DNA of 64,000 nucleotides, taken from positions 620,001 through 684,000 of the forward strand of contig CAWDAZ010000001.1 in assembly GCA_963800475.1 (NCBI GenBank), given 5' to 3'. Within the stretch, counting starts at the first letter, position 1. Every line of letters begins with the position of its first letter. Both the position numbers and the translations under genes were made by a program. Source of the stretch: Palsa-465 sp963800475. GTDB taxonomy: Bacteria > Actinomycetota > Thermoleophilia > Solirubrobacterales > Solirubrobacteraceae. Below are positions 7,568-14,083 of this stretch, piece after piece. A model generated the notes under the pieces. That model saw nothing but the letters and a program-made list of their open reading frames with translations, did not search any database and had not been told where the DNA came from.

Positions 7568-8521
7568 ATGGCCGCGATCTTCGAGCTGAACGGGGTCGAG
7601 CTCCCAGTGATCCAAGCCGGGATGGGCGCGGTCGCGCGCCACGAGCTCGCCGCCGCCGTCTCCGAGGCCGGCGGGCTCGGGACGATCGCCGGCGCCCGTG
7701 CGCCGATCGCGCGCGAGCTCGAGGCGGCCCGGCGCCTCACCGGCCGCCCGCTCGCGGTCAACCTGCTGCTGCCGTTCCTGCGCCCGGGCGATGTCGGCGC
7801 GGCGGCGGGTGCCGATCTGATCGTCACCTTCTGGGGCACGCCCCGCAGGCTGGCGGCGACGGCGTGGATCCACCAGTGTGGGTCCGTCGAGGAGGCGAAG
7901 GCCGCTGCTGCCGCCGGGGCCGACGCCGTGATCGCCCAGGGAGTCGAGTCGGGCGGACACGTGCGCGGGATCGTCCCGGTCCTCGAGCTGCTCGAGCGGA
8001 TCCGGACCGCCGTCAGGATTCCCGTCCTTGCCGCGGGCGGGATCGCCGACCGTCGCGACGTCACGACGGCGCTGGAGGCCGGCGCGGCCGGAGCGGTCGT
8101 CGGCACGCGTTTTCTGCTCAGCGAAGAGAGCCACGCGCACCCCGACTACAAGCGGCGTTGCGTCGAGGCGCAGGAGACGGTGCTGACCGAGCTGTTCGGG
8201 CTCGGCTGGCCTGACGCACCGCACCGGGTCATCCCGAACGCCGCGACGCGCCGCTGGCTGCGCGACCGCGACCGGGGCCCCGAATGGATCCGGGTCGCCA
8301 ACCGCGTGACGCGGCCACTTGCCGTTCGGCTTCCGGACGCGCTTCAGCGCCAGGCGCTGGGTGCCCAGCGGCCGTCGCAGCCACTGCTCGGGCCGCAGCC
8401 TCCGACCGACGATGGCCCCCGCGGCCTGCTCGAGTCCGGGCCGCTGTACGCCGGCGAGACGGTCGCGCGGATCACGGACGTCCGTCCCGCCGCGGAGCTG
8501 GTGCGAGAGTTGCTGCCGTGA
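7568..8521 (+). CDS. nitronate monooxygenase (2-nitropropane dioxygenase family)
   Basis: 317 residues, FMN-dependent TIM barrel that oxidises nitronates such as propionate-3-nitronate to the carbonyl and nitrite. Visible family motifs are LPVIQAGMGAVARHELAAAVSEAGGLG at the N-terminus, DAVIAQGVESGGHVRG near residue 120, VLAAGGIADRRDV near 155, and GAVVGTRFLLSEES near 180 (phosphate-binding loop). Length is normal. The gene diverges from the selenoprotein-like gene with 53 bases between starts. It probably serves detoxification, since no nitroalkane pathway genes lie nearby. Confidence 0.88.
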   Translation: MAAIFELNGVELPVIQAGMGAVARHELAAAVSEAGGLGTIAGARAPIARELEAARRLTGRPLAVNLLLPFLRPGDVGAAAGADLIVTFWGTPRRLAATAWIHQCGSVEEAKAAAAAGADAVIAQGVESGGHVRGIVPVLELLERIRTAVRIPVLAAGGIADRRDVTTALEAGAAGAVVGTRFLLSEESHAHPDYKRRCVEAQETVLTELFGLGWPDAPHRVIPNAATRRWLRDRDRGPEWIRVANRVTRPLAVRLPDALQRQALGAQRPSQPLLGPQPPTDDGPRGLLESGPLYAGETVARITDVRPAAELVRELLP

Positions 8522-8526
8522 GGCAC

Positions 8527-9003
8527 CTAGCCCTCGGAGTCGGACACGTCGCGAACGGTCCGGCCGGTCCGCACGCTGGCGGGCCGTTCGGCGACCACGT
8601 CGGTGCCTGGTTCGGCGTGCTCGTCGGCGGCCTTGACCAGGATCCAGTCGCCGTCGCTGAGCTTCGTCAAGCCGAAACGCCCGTTGAGCTTATGCCCGTG
8701 GAGCACGACCGACAGGTGGTCGGGCTCGTCGCTGAGCACCTCGACGGTCCCCTCGTCCCAGATAATCACCGCGCCGCTGCCGCGCGTCGCGCCTGCGTGA
8801 CGGCCTTCGAATTCCCCGGCCTCGAGCGAGTGGTCCTCGACCGGCACCGCCAGGCGCCGGACCTTCGGGTCGAGCGACGGCCCCTTCGGCGCCGCCCATG
8901 ATCGCAGCGCGCCGCCGATCTCGAGGCGGAAGTCGAAGTGCAGCGTGGTCGCGTCGTGGAGCTGGACGACGAACCGCGGCGAGCCCGAGCCGCGCGCCGT
9001 CAA
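8527..9003 (-). CDS. LigD-type 3'-phosphoesterase domain protein, stand-alone
   Basis: 158 residues matching the phosphoesterase domain of ATP-dependent ligase D: RFVVQLHDATTLHFDFRLE (active-site His and Arg/Glu residues), SWAAPKGPSLDP, VPVEDHSLEAGEFEG and the closing beta strands HKLNGRFGLTKL. These enzymes trim 3' ends at breaks during non-homologous end joining. There is no ligase or polymerase domain here, so it works alone or with a Ku/LigD system elsewhere. The start is a TTG at 9003 overlapping the stop of the upstream SDR (TTGA), which implies translational coupling. Confidence 0.82.
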   Translation of the reverse strand: MTARGSGSPRFVVQLHDATTLHFDFRLEIGGALRSWAAPKGPSLDPKVRRLAVPVEDHSLEAGEFEGRHAGATRGSGAVIIWDEGTVEVLSDEPDHLSVVLHGHKLNGRFGLTKLSDGDWILVKAADEHAEPGTDVVAERPASVRTGRTVRDVSDSEG

Positions 9004-9839
9004 GGACGGCGCGGGACCCCGGTGCCGGCGCTCAGCAGCCGGTCGAGGACCGGGGTCGGCGTAAGCCTCGCGAGCACCGCCTGGACGCGCGGGCCGGCGC
9101 CGACCACGTAGCGCGCTCGGGGACGGGCGCTGGTCAGCGCCTTCTCGACCGTGGCAGCCACGCCGTCGACGGGCGCGGCCATCCGCTGCGAGCGGGGGAT
9201 CGACTTGCGAAACCCGTCGATGTGCTTCGCGTACAGATCTCGGTGCCCGGGCGCGAGCGCCGCTGCCGCCTCGTCGAGGTCGGTGTCGGCGTGTCGCCAC
9301 AGGTCCGTGTCGGTCTGCGCAGGCTCGACGATCACGACGCGGATCCCCCACGGTGCGAGCTCCATCCGCAGCGCGTCGGCCATCCCCTCGAGCGCGAACT
9401 TGGAGGCCGCGTACGCGCCCATCAAAGGCGTCGAGACGCGGCCGCTGAGCGAGGACATGAACACGATCCGGCCCTGGGACGCGCGCAGTCGCGGGAGCAC
9501 CGCCTGCGTGACCGCCGCCTGACCGATCACGTTGACCTCGAGCTGGCGCCGCAGCTCGTCCGGCGGGACCGCCTCGACCGGTCCGCCGACGACCACACCG
9601 GCGTTGTTGACGAGCGCGTCGAGCCGCTCGGGCAGGCGCTGGTCGAGCGCGGCGACCTGGCCGGCGTCGGTGATGTCGAGCGGCACCGTCGCGACGCCTC
9701 CGGGCGCGGCGCGGAGCAGCTCGTCCGCGTCCCGTTCCTGGCGCACGCCTGCGATCACCTCCCAGCCCGCGGCAGCGAGACGCAGCACGGTCGCCCGCCC
9801 GATCCCGCGAGCCGCCCCGGTTACGAGCACGCTTGGCAT
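9000..9839 (-). CDS. short-chain dehydrogenase/reductase
   Basis: 279 residues. Rossmann nucleotide loop TGAARGIG at residues 7-14, NNAG at about 85, catalytic Ser in FMSSLSGRVS and YAASK as the Tyr/Lys pair near 150. A C-terminal extension after residue 200 (DTDLWRHADTDLDEAAAAL) resembles the classical SDRs that act on retinol- or steroid-like alcohols, but the substrate cannot be read from sequence. It is coupled to the phosphoesterase gene by a TTGA overlap. It is transcribed away from the methyltransferase at 9890. Confidence 0.85.
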   Translation of the reverse strand: MPSVLVTGAARGIGRATVLRLAAAGWEVIAGVRQERDADELLRAAPGGVATVPLDITDAGQVAALDQRLPERLDALVNNAGVVVGGPVEAVPPDELRRQLEVNVIGQAAVTQAVLPRLRASQGRIVFMSSLSGRVSTPLMGAYAASKFALEGMADALRMELAPWGIRVVIVEPAQTDTDLWRHADTDLDEAAAALAPGHRDLYAKHIDGFRKSIPRSQRMAAPVDGVAATVEKALTSARPRARYVVGAGPRVQAVLARLTPTPVLDRLLSAGTGVPRRP

Positions 9840-9889
9840 CGCCGCAACATAGCCGAACTGAGGGCGCCGCCGTGCGCGAGGATTGGCGG

Positions 9890-10621
9890 ATGACCGTGCC
9901 GCTCGAGTTGTTCGACGAGGACTACCTGTACTTCTACGACGAGCTGCTCGACACCGAGCACGGCGTCGCGGACGCCGAGGCCGTCTCGCGACTGCTCGAG
10001 CTGGGTCCGGGGATGCGCGTGCTCGACGCGCCATGCGGGACGGGGCGGATCGCCGGGCGGCTGGCGGCGCGCGGCTGCGAGGTGGTCGGGATCGACATCA
10101 CCGAGCGGTTCTTGGCGCTCGGCCGCGTGCGCCACCCGCGCGTGAGGTTCGAGCGGCTCGACATACGCCGGCTCACCTTCGAGGCCGAGTTCGACGCCGT
10201 CGTGAACTGGTTCACCTCCTGGGGGTACTTCGACGAGCGCGACAACGACGCGGTGCTCGCGGCGTTCGCGCGAGCGCTGCGTCCTGGTGGGCGGCTGGTG
10301 ATGGAGCTCCACAACCCGGAGCGCCTGCGCCGGATCCTCGACCTGACCGGCGGGCTGACGTGGACCGCGAGCGAGCGCGACGGCGACCTGATGGTCGACC
10401 GGATCGCCCTCGAGCAGGGCGGTCGCCGGTCGCACACCGAGCGGTTCGTCGTCCGGGGCGGTCGCGTCCGCCGGCTCGAGTTCACGCTCGAGCAGGTGCC
10501 AGGAGCCGAGCTCCGGGCGCGTCTGGAGCAAGCCGGGTTCAGCGCGGTGGGGTTGTTCGGGGCCGCGGGCGGGCAGTTTGAACCCGACGGGCCCCGCCTG
10601 ATCGCCGTCGCCACGTTGTAG
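9890..10621 (+). CDS. class I SAM-dependent methyltransferase
   Basis: 243 residues from the ATG at 9890. The SAM site is clear: VLDAPCGTGRIAGRLA (motif I), VVGIDITERFLALG (motif II acidic residue) and FDAVVNWFTSWGYF plus LRPGGRLVMELHNPE (post-motifs). The C-terminal half is the beta-rich extension common in small-molecule methyltransferases. GTG at 9872 is an alternative start; starts further upstream would overlap the SDR 5' end. The substrate is unknown. Confidence 0.8.
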   Translation: MTVPLELFDEDYLYFYDELLDTEHGVADAEAVSRLLELGPGMRVLDAPCGTGRIAGRLAARGCEVVGIDITERFLALGRVRHPRVRFERLDIRRLTFEAEFDAVVNWFTSWGYFDERDNDAVLAAFARALRPGGRLVMELHNPERLRRILDLTGGLTWTASERDGDLMVDRIALEQGGRRSHTERFVVRGGRVRRLEFTLEQVPGAELRARLEQAGFSAVGLFGAAGGQFEPDGPRLIAVATL

Positions 10622-10702
10622 CCGGATCGGTGCTCATCGCGTGCGCGCCGCAGCGCCGCTGCGCGCGCCGCCGCACCCCGGGAAGACTTGCGCGAGCAAA
10701 AG

Positions 10703-10714
10703 TTGCTAGAGCAA
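10703..10714. promoter_or_regulatory. operator half 1, MarR-like palindrome
   Basis: TTGCTAGAGCAA, a perfect inverted repeat (TTGCT/AGCAA), just upstream of the -35 box of the yceI promoter. A near-identical copy lies 45 bases downstream. The 12-bp size and spacing suit a MarR-family dimer; no such regulator lies in the window. Confidence 0.6.
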
Positions 10715-10716
10715 TG

Positions 10717-10744
10717 TTGACAGCACAACCAAATCTGGTAGACT
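10717..10744 (+). promoter_or_regulatory. sigma-70-type promoter of yceI
   Basis: Consensus TTGACA at 10717-10722, a 16-base spacer and TAGACT at 10739-10744. The two TTGCYAGAGCAA operators bracket it, so binding would occlude polymerase. Confidence 0.65.
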
Positions 10745-10747
10745 TTG

Positions 10748-10759
10748 TTGCCAGAGCAA
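10748..10759. promoter_or_regulatory. operator half 2, MarR-like palindrome
   Basis: TTGCCAGAGCAA, one base different from the upstream copy. It lies over the expected transcription start, between the -10 box and the ribosome-binding site. Confidence 0.6.
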
Positions 10760-10786
10760 GTAAATCTCTTTCCCGGAGGAAATCAG

Positions 10787-11314
10787 ATGAGCGTTGACAC
10801 CCAGGTAGTACCGGCCGGAACGTGGAGCATCGACAGAGTGCACTCGACGATCGGCTTTGCGATCGACTACATGGCGGGCACCTTCCAGGGCTCGTTCGGC
10901 GAGGTCGACGCCGAGCTGAACGACGGCGTACTGAGCGGGACCGCGAAGGTCTCGAGCATCCAGGTCAACGACCCGAACCTCGCCGGGCATCTCCAGGCGC
11001 CGGACTTCTTCGACGCCGAGCGTCATCCCGAGCTCAGGTTCGAGTCGAGCGACATCCGCCGCGACGGCGACAAGCTGACGATCGACGGCGAGATCGAGAT
11101 CAAGGGCCACACCGAGCCCGTCGAGATCGTTGGCGAAATCTCGGGCCCGATCAACGACCCGTACGGCGGCGAGCGCTTCGGCCTCAAGCTCGAGGCGAAG
11201 ATCGACCGCACGAAGTTCGGCGTCGACTGGAACAACCCGCTTCCGAGCGGCGAGCCGGCGCTCTCGAACGAGGTCACGCTGCGGACGGACCTGCAGCTCT
11301 CGAGGCAGGCGTAA
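10787..11314 (+). CDS. YceI-family protein, cytoplasmic
   Basis: 175 residues. Start ATG at 10787 behind a strong GGAGGA. The lipocalin-like YceI fold is visible: GTWSIDRVHSTIGFAIDYMAGTFQGSF at the N-terminus (typical W-x-I-D-x-x-H-S), DFFDAERHPELRFES, and LTIDGEIEIKGHTEPVEI near residue 100. YceI proteins bind polyisoprenoid or amphiphilic ligands. This one has no signal peptide. The FMN reductase gene follows two bases later, so the two form an operon under the paired operators. Confidence 0.88.
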   Translation: MSVDTQVVPAGTWSIDRVHSTIGFAIDYMAGTFQGSFGEVDAELNDGVLSGTAKVSSIQVNDPNLAGHLQAPDFFDAERHPELRFESSDIRRDGDKLTIDGEIEIKGHTEPVEIVGEISGPINDPYGGERFGLKLEAKIDRTKFGVDWNNPLPSGEPALSNEVTLRTDLQLSRQA

Positions 11315-11316
11315 CG

Positions 11317-11880
11317 ATGAAGGTCCTCGGCATCAGCGGCAGCCTTCGCCGCGACTCGCACAACACCAAGCTGTTGCGTACGGCGGGTGAGATGTTCGAG
11401 CGCTACGGCGTCGAGTTCGAGGTCTACGAGGACCTCAAGCAGGTGCCGCCATACGACGAGGACGACGACCGCGATCCCGCTCCGGCGGCAGTCGCCCGCA
11501 TCAGGGCGGCCGTCGCTGGCGCGGACGCGGTGTTCTTCTCGACCCCCGAGTACAACCACTCGATCCCCGGCCAGCTCAAGACAGCCGTCGACTGGCTGTC
11601 ACGCCCGGCGGGGAGCGGCGCACTGAGCGGCAAGCACGTCGCTGTGATCGGCGCGAGCGCGGGGATGTTCGGGGCCGTCTGGTCCCAGGCCGAGCTCCGC
11701 AAGGTGCTCGCCGCCGCAGGTGCTCGCGTGGCCGACGGCGAGCTCGCCGTAGGTCATGCGCACACCCGATTCGACGACGACGGCCGCCTCAACGACCCGG
11801 AGCTCGCAGAGCAGGTCGACGCGGTCGTCGAGGCGCTGATCGCCGACGTCGATCGCGAAGCAGCCCAGCTGGCCGCCTAG
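11317..11880 (+). CDS. NADPH-dependent FMN reductase (flavodoxin fold)
   Basis: 187 residues. ISGSLRRDSHNTKLL at residue 5 is the flavin-phosphate loop of the NADPH-dependent FMN reductase/azoreductase family, and FFSTPEYNHSIPGQLKTAVDWLSR near 75 is its second signature. HVAVIGASAGMFG follows near 110. It reduces FMN or quinone-like substrates with NADPH. It starts 2 bases after the yceI stop and probably shares the MarR-like control, which suggests a response to aromatic or redox-active compounds (inference). Confidence 0.87.
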   Translation: MKVLGISGSLRRDSHNTKLLRTAGEMFERYGVEFEVYEDLKQVPPYDEDDDRDPAPAAVARIRAAVAGADAVFFSTPEYNHSIPGQLKTAVDWLSRPAGSGALSGKHVAVIGASAGMFGAVWSQAELRKVLAAAGARVADGELAVGHAHTRFDDDGRLNDPELAEQVDAVVEALIADVDREAAQLAA

Positions 11881-11887
11881 CCCCCAA

Positions 11888-12631
11888 CTAGGCGGCGGCT
11901 GCGGCGCTCGGCAGCTGGCTGTCGATCCAGCGCTCGAGCTCGGGGCCCGACTCAAACGTCGTGATCATCGCGTAGCGCGTATGAGTGCCCTGATGGAAGC
12001 CGCCGTGGTAGAGCCACTGCGAGTCGACCACGACCTGTGCGTGCTGGGGCAGCGGAATCTGGACCTCCGAGGCCTTGTCGAACTCCTCCTGGCGGACCAC
12101 CAGCCGGCTCGACGAGTCATCGGTCAGCTCGTGCCAAACCCGCACCGCCCAGCCGTTCGACTCGGGGTTAAGGTTGTTGTTGTTGTCCAGGTGTAGGCCC
12201 CAGCGGCACTCGCGGAGCGTGTTGGGCGCCATCCGCAACAGCTGGACCTTTCCGAACCGCGCCCCGATCGACTCGAGCCACTTGATGATCGTCGGGCACT
12301 TGTCGGCGTTCGGCGTCCACTCGCGGTCGAGGTCGCACTTGCCTGAGTTCCCGAACGCGCCCAGCTCGATCTGGCCGGTCGCCGAGGTGATCGGCGCGAA
12401 GAACGTGCGCGTGTCCGTGGGGTAGGTCGTGTACTCGAGCGACTCGTACTCCTCGCGCGGGATCTCCGGTCCGTTGTAGGGCCCGAGCTGGAGCCAGCCG
12501 CCATTCGCCTCGAGCTTCGGCATCCGGTAGTGGGGGGTGCCGCGCCGGGGCATCTGCTGGGGGGGACGGACGCCCGTGGTGCGAAGGATTCGCTTCGTGT
12601 ACTCGTTCTTCATCGCGTCGGTGATAGCCAT
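11888..12631 (-). CDS. aspartyl/asparaginyl beta-hydroxylase-like dioxygenase
   Basis: 247 residues. The core ECRWGLHLDNNNN (HxD metal ligands) near residue 135, then HAQVVVDSQWLYHGGFHQGTHTRYAMITTFE with the second His and an Arg, resembles the jelly-roll iron/2-oxoglutarate enzymes of the aspartyl beta-hydroxylase group. The middle part GKCDLDREWTPNADKCPTI carries two Cys. The substrate is unknown, and a structural relative without activity is possible. It is convergent with the FMN reductase gene, 7 bases apart. Confidence 0.55.
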   Translation of the reverse strand: MAITDAMKNEYTKRILRTTGVRPPQQMPRRGTPHYRMPKLEANGGWLQLGPYNGPEIPREEYESLEYTTYPTDTRTFFAPITSATGQIELGAFGNSGKCDLDREWTPNADKCPTIIKWLESIGARFGKVQLLRMAPNTLRECRWGLHLDNNNNLNPESNGWAVRVWHELTDDSSSRLVVRQEEFDKASEVQIPLPQHAQVVVDSQWLYHGGFHQGTHTRYAMITTFESGPELERWIDSQLPSAAAAA

Positions 12632-12735
12632 GCCCGCATGCTAGCCAGTCGCACAGATGGCGCCTCCGTGCAACACCTGAGGGCGCGGGCGAGATAGGGT
12701 GCAGCAGTCCAAGAGTCCCTACCTTAGGAGGAACA

Positions 12736-13224
12736 ATGCCGCAGGCCAGGAGCGGGGGATCGAGTGGGAGCGGGTCGTCGAGGTCGAGCTCTGGGGGAGG
12801 CGCGCGCCGTTCGCGCTCGACGAGCTCCCGTTCCACAACCTCCAGGTCTGCGAGCGCCGGCACGTCGAGCGCGCGCTCGACCGGCGCCAAGCGGACGACC
12901 GCCAAGCGGACGACGGCGAAGCGGTCGACGGCCAAGCGCTCGACGCCGAGCCGCCCCAAGGCCGGGACGCCCGAGGCGCGGTTGGAGGCTGCGGCGACCC
13001 GGGTTCGCAAGCTCAACGAGCAGATCATCGACGCAGGGAAGAGCGCCGGCGAGAGCACGCTGACGAGCTACGAGAAGTTCCTCAAGTCGATTGCCAGCTC
13101 GCTCGAGCGCGGGCCGGGGAAGAGCGACGTCGAGTGGATCGCGAACCTCGCCACAGCGCAGGCGAAGTTCATCCGCGAGATCACGTCGTCGGTGACGAAG
13201 GCCGCCCGCAAGCGGCTCAAGTAG
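12736..13224 (+). CDS. basic Ser/Thr/Lys-repeat protein with helical C-terminus
   Basis: 162 residues behind AGGAGGAACA. Residues 1-45 are Ser/Gly/Arg-rich. Residues 50-72 are tandem AKRTT/AKRST pentads, also visible in DNA as 15-bp repeats at about 12886-12950, resembling histone H1-like tails of actinobacterial nucleoid proteins. Residues 78-160 are predicted helical (EARLEAAATRVRKLNEQII, then YEKFLKSIASSLERG and AQAKFIREITSSVTKAARKRLK). This part could be a multimerisation or phasin-like segment. Function unknown; DNA binding through the tail is the best guess. Confidence 0.6.
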   Translation: MPQARSGGSSGSGSSRSSSGGGARRSRSTSSRSTTSRSASAGTSSARSTGAKRTTAKRTTAKRSTAKRSTPSRPKAGTPEARLEAAATRVRKLNEQIIDAGKSAGESTLTSYEKFLKSIASSLERGPGKSDVEWIANLATAQAKFIREITSSVTKAARKRLK

Positions 13225-13233
13225 GGGGCGGCC

Positions 13234-13476
13234 CTACCAGGCCTGCGTGCGCCCGCAGTGCGGGCAGCCGACCGAGGTCGACACGAGCGCATCGAACACG
13301 TACCCGCAGTGGCACGTGTAGAGCGCTCGGTCCTCGGACGGACCCCCATGACGGCGGGACCGCGCCTGTCCGGACGGCGCCTCGGCGAGCGGCCCGAAGT
13401 GATCTGAAGCCCTGGCGCCCCGGGACAGCCGGCGTCGCTTGATGATGCTCGTGGCTGGTTTGGATCGAACGTTCAT
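13234..13476 (-). CDS. small zinc-ribbon protein
   Basis: 80 residues; ATG at 13476 with GGAGAG upstream. The N-terminal half is basic and disordered (RSKPATSIIKRRRLSRG); the C-terminus ends in YTCHCGYVFDALVSTSVGCPHCGRTQAW, a rubredoxin-like C-x-C plus C-x-x-C metal site. Function unknown. It is convergent with the repeat protein, 9 bases apart, and divergent from ccmE. Confidence 0.6.
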   Translation of the reverse strand: MNVRSKPATSIIKRRRLSRGARASDHFGPLAEAPSGQARSRRHGGPSEDRALYTCHCGYVFDALVSTSVGCPHCGRTQAW

Positions 13477-13649
13477 GTTCTCTCCTAAGAACGGCTTTCC
13501 ACTGGATTTGTTTCGCCCCACGCGCGGGGTTTCCTTGTCATTAACGTGACGCTAATCGGGGTCCGGGTCCTTCCCGCCAACGGTCGGGCGGGCCGAGCGC
13601 CGGCCTCGGCCGGCGGCCGCGCGGACTGCTTGTGGGAAAATCGGACCGG

Positions 13650-14057
13650 ATGGACCCGAGCCGCAAGCGCGCCATTCGCCTCACGGTTGCCCTGACCGCC
13701 GCCGTGCTGCTGGCGTCCGCATTGGTCTTCGTGAGCTTCGCGTCGGGCGCCGAGGAGGTAACCGCCTCCCAGCTGTTGCGCGTCGCCAAGCCGGGGCAGT
13801 CGTACGTGCTCGCAGGGAGCGTCGTCTACAACTCGGTGAGCCACGAGGGCACAGCGCTGCTGTTCCGGATCCGTGACCCGAAGCTCCATGTCTCGGTACC
13901 GGTGCGCTACACGGGGATCGTGCCCGACCCGTTCGCGGCCGGCCGGGCGGTGATGGTGACCGTGCAGGAGCGGCCCGGCAGCCCCACGTTCGTCGGTCAG
14001 GCGAACTCGCTGACGACCAAGTGCCCGTCCAAGTACCAGGCCCAAGCGGGCTCGTGA
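13650..14057 (+). CDS. ccmE: cytochrome c maturation heme chaperone CcmE, Cys-type
   Basis: 135 residues: cytoplasmic MDPSRKRAIR, one membrane anchor (LTVALTAAVLLASALVFVSFA), then the small beta barrel (PGQSYVLAGSVVYNSVSHEGTALLFRIRD, VRYTGIVPDPFAAGRAVMVTV). CcmE carries heme in the periplasm to the CcmF lyase. The heme-linking His of the HxxxY motif is replaced by Cys in KCPSKY (CxxxY), the variant known from archaea, Desulfovibrio and some Gram-positives. GTG at 13632 is an alternative start. It is first in an operon with ccmF, the CcmI-like gene and secG. Confidence 0.88.
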   Translation: MDPSRKRAIRLTVALTAAVLLASALVFVSFASGAEEVTASQLLRVAKPGQSYVLAGSVVYNSVSHEGTALLFRIRDPKLHVSVPVRYTGIVPDPFAAGRAVMVTVQERPGSPTFVGQANSLTTKCPSKYQAQAGS

Positions 14058-14083
14058 GTCTGGTCCGGGCGGAGGACTGAGCG

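Noticed and set aside
13599..13614. Perfect GCCGGCC-TC-GGCCGGC hairpin upstream of ccmE as a riboswitch or terminator
   Set aside because: Short, GC-only palindrome in a divergent spacer; no T-tract and no conserved aptamer features.
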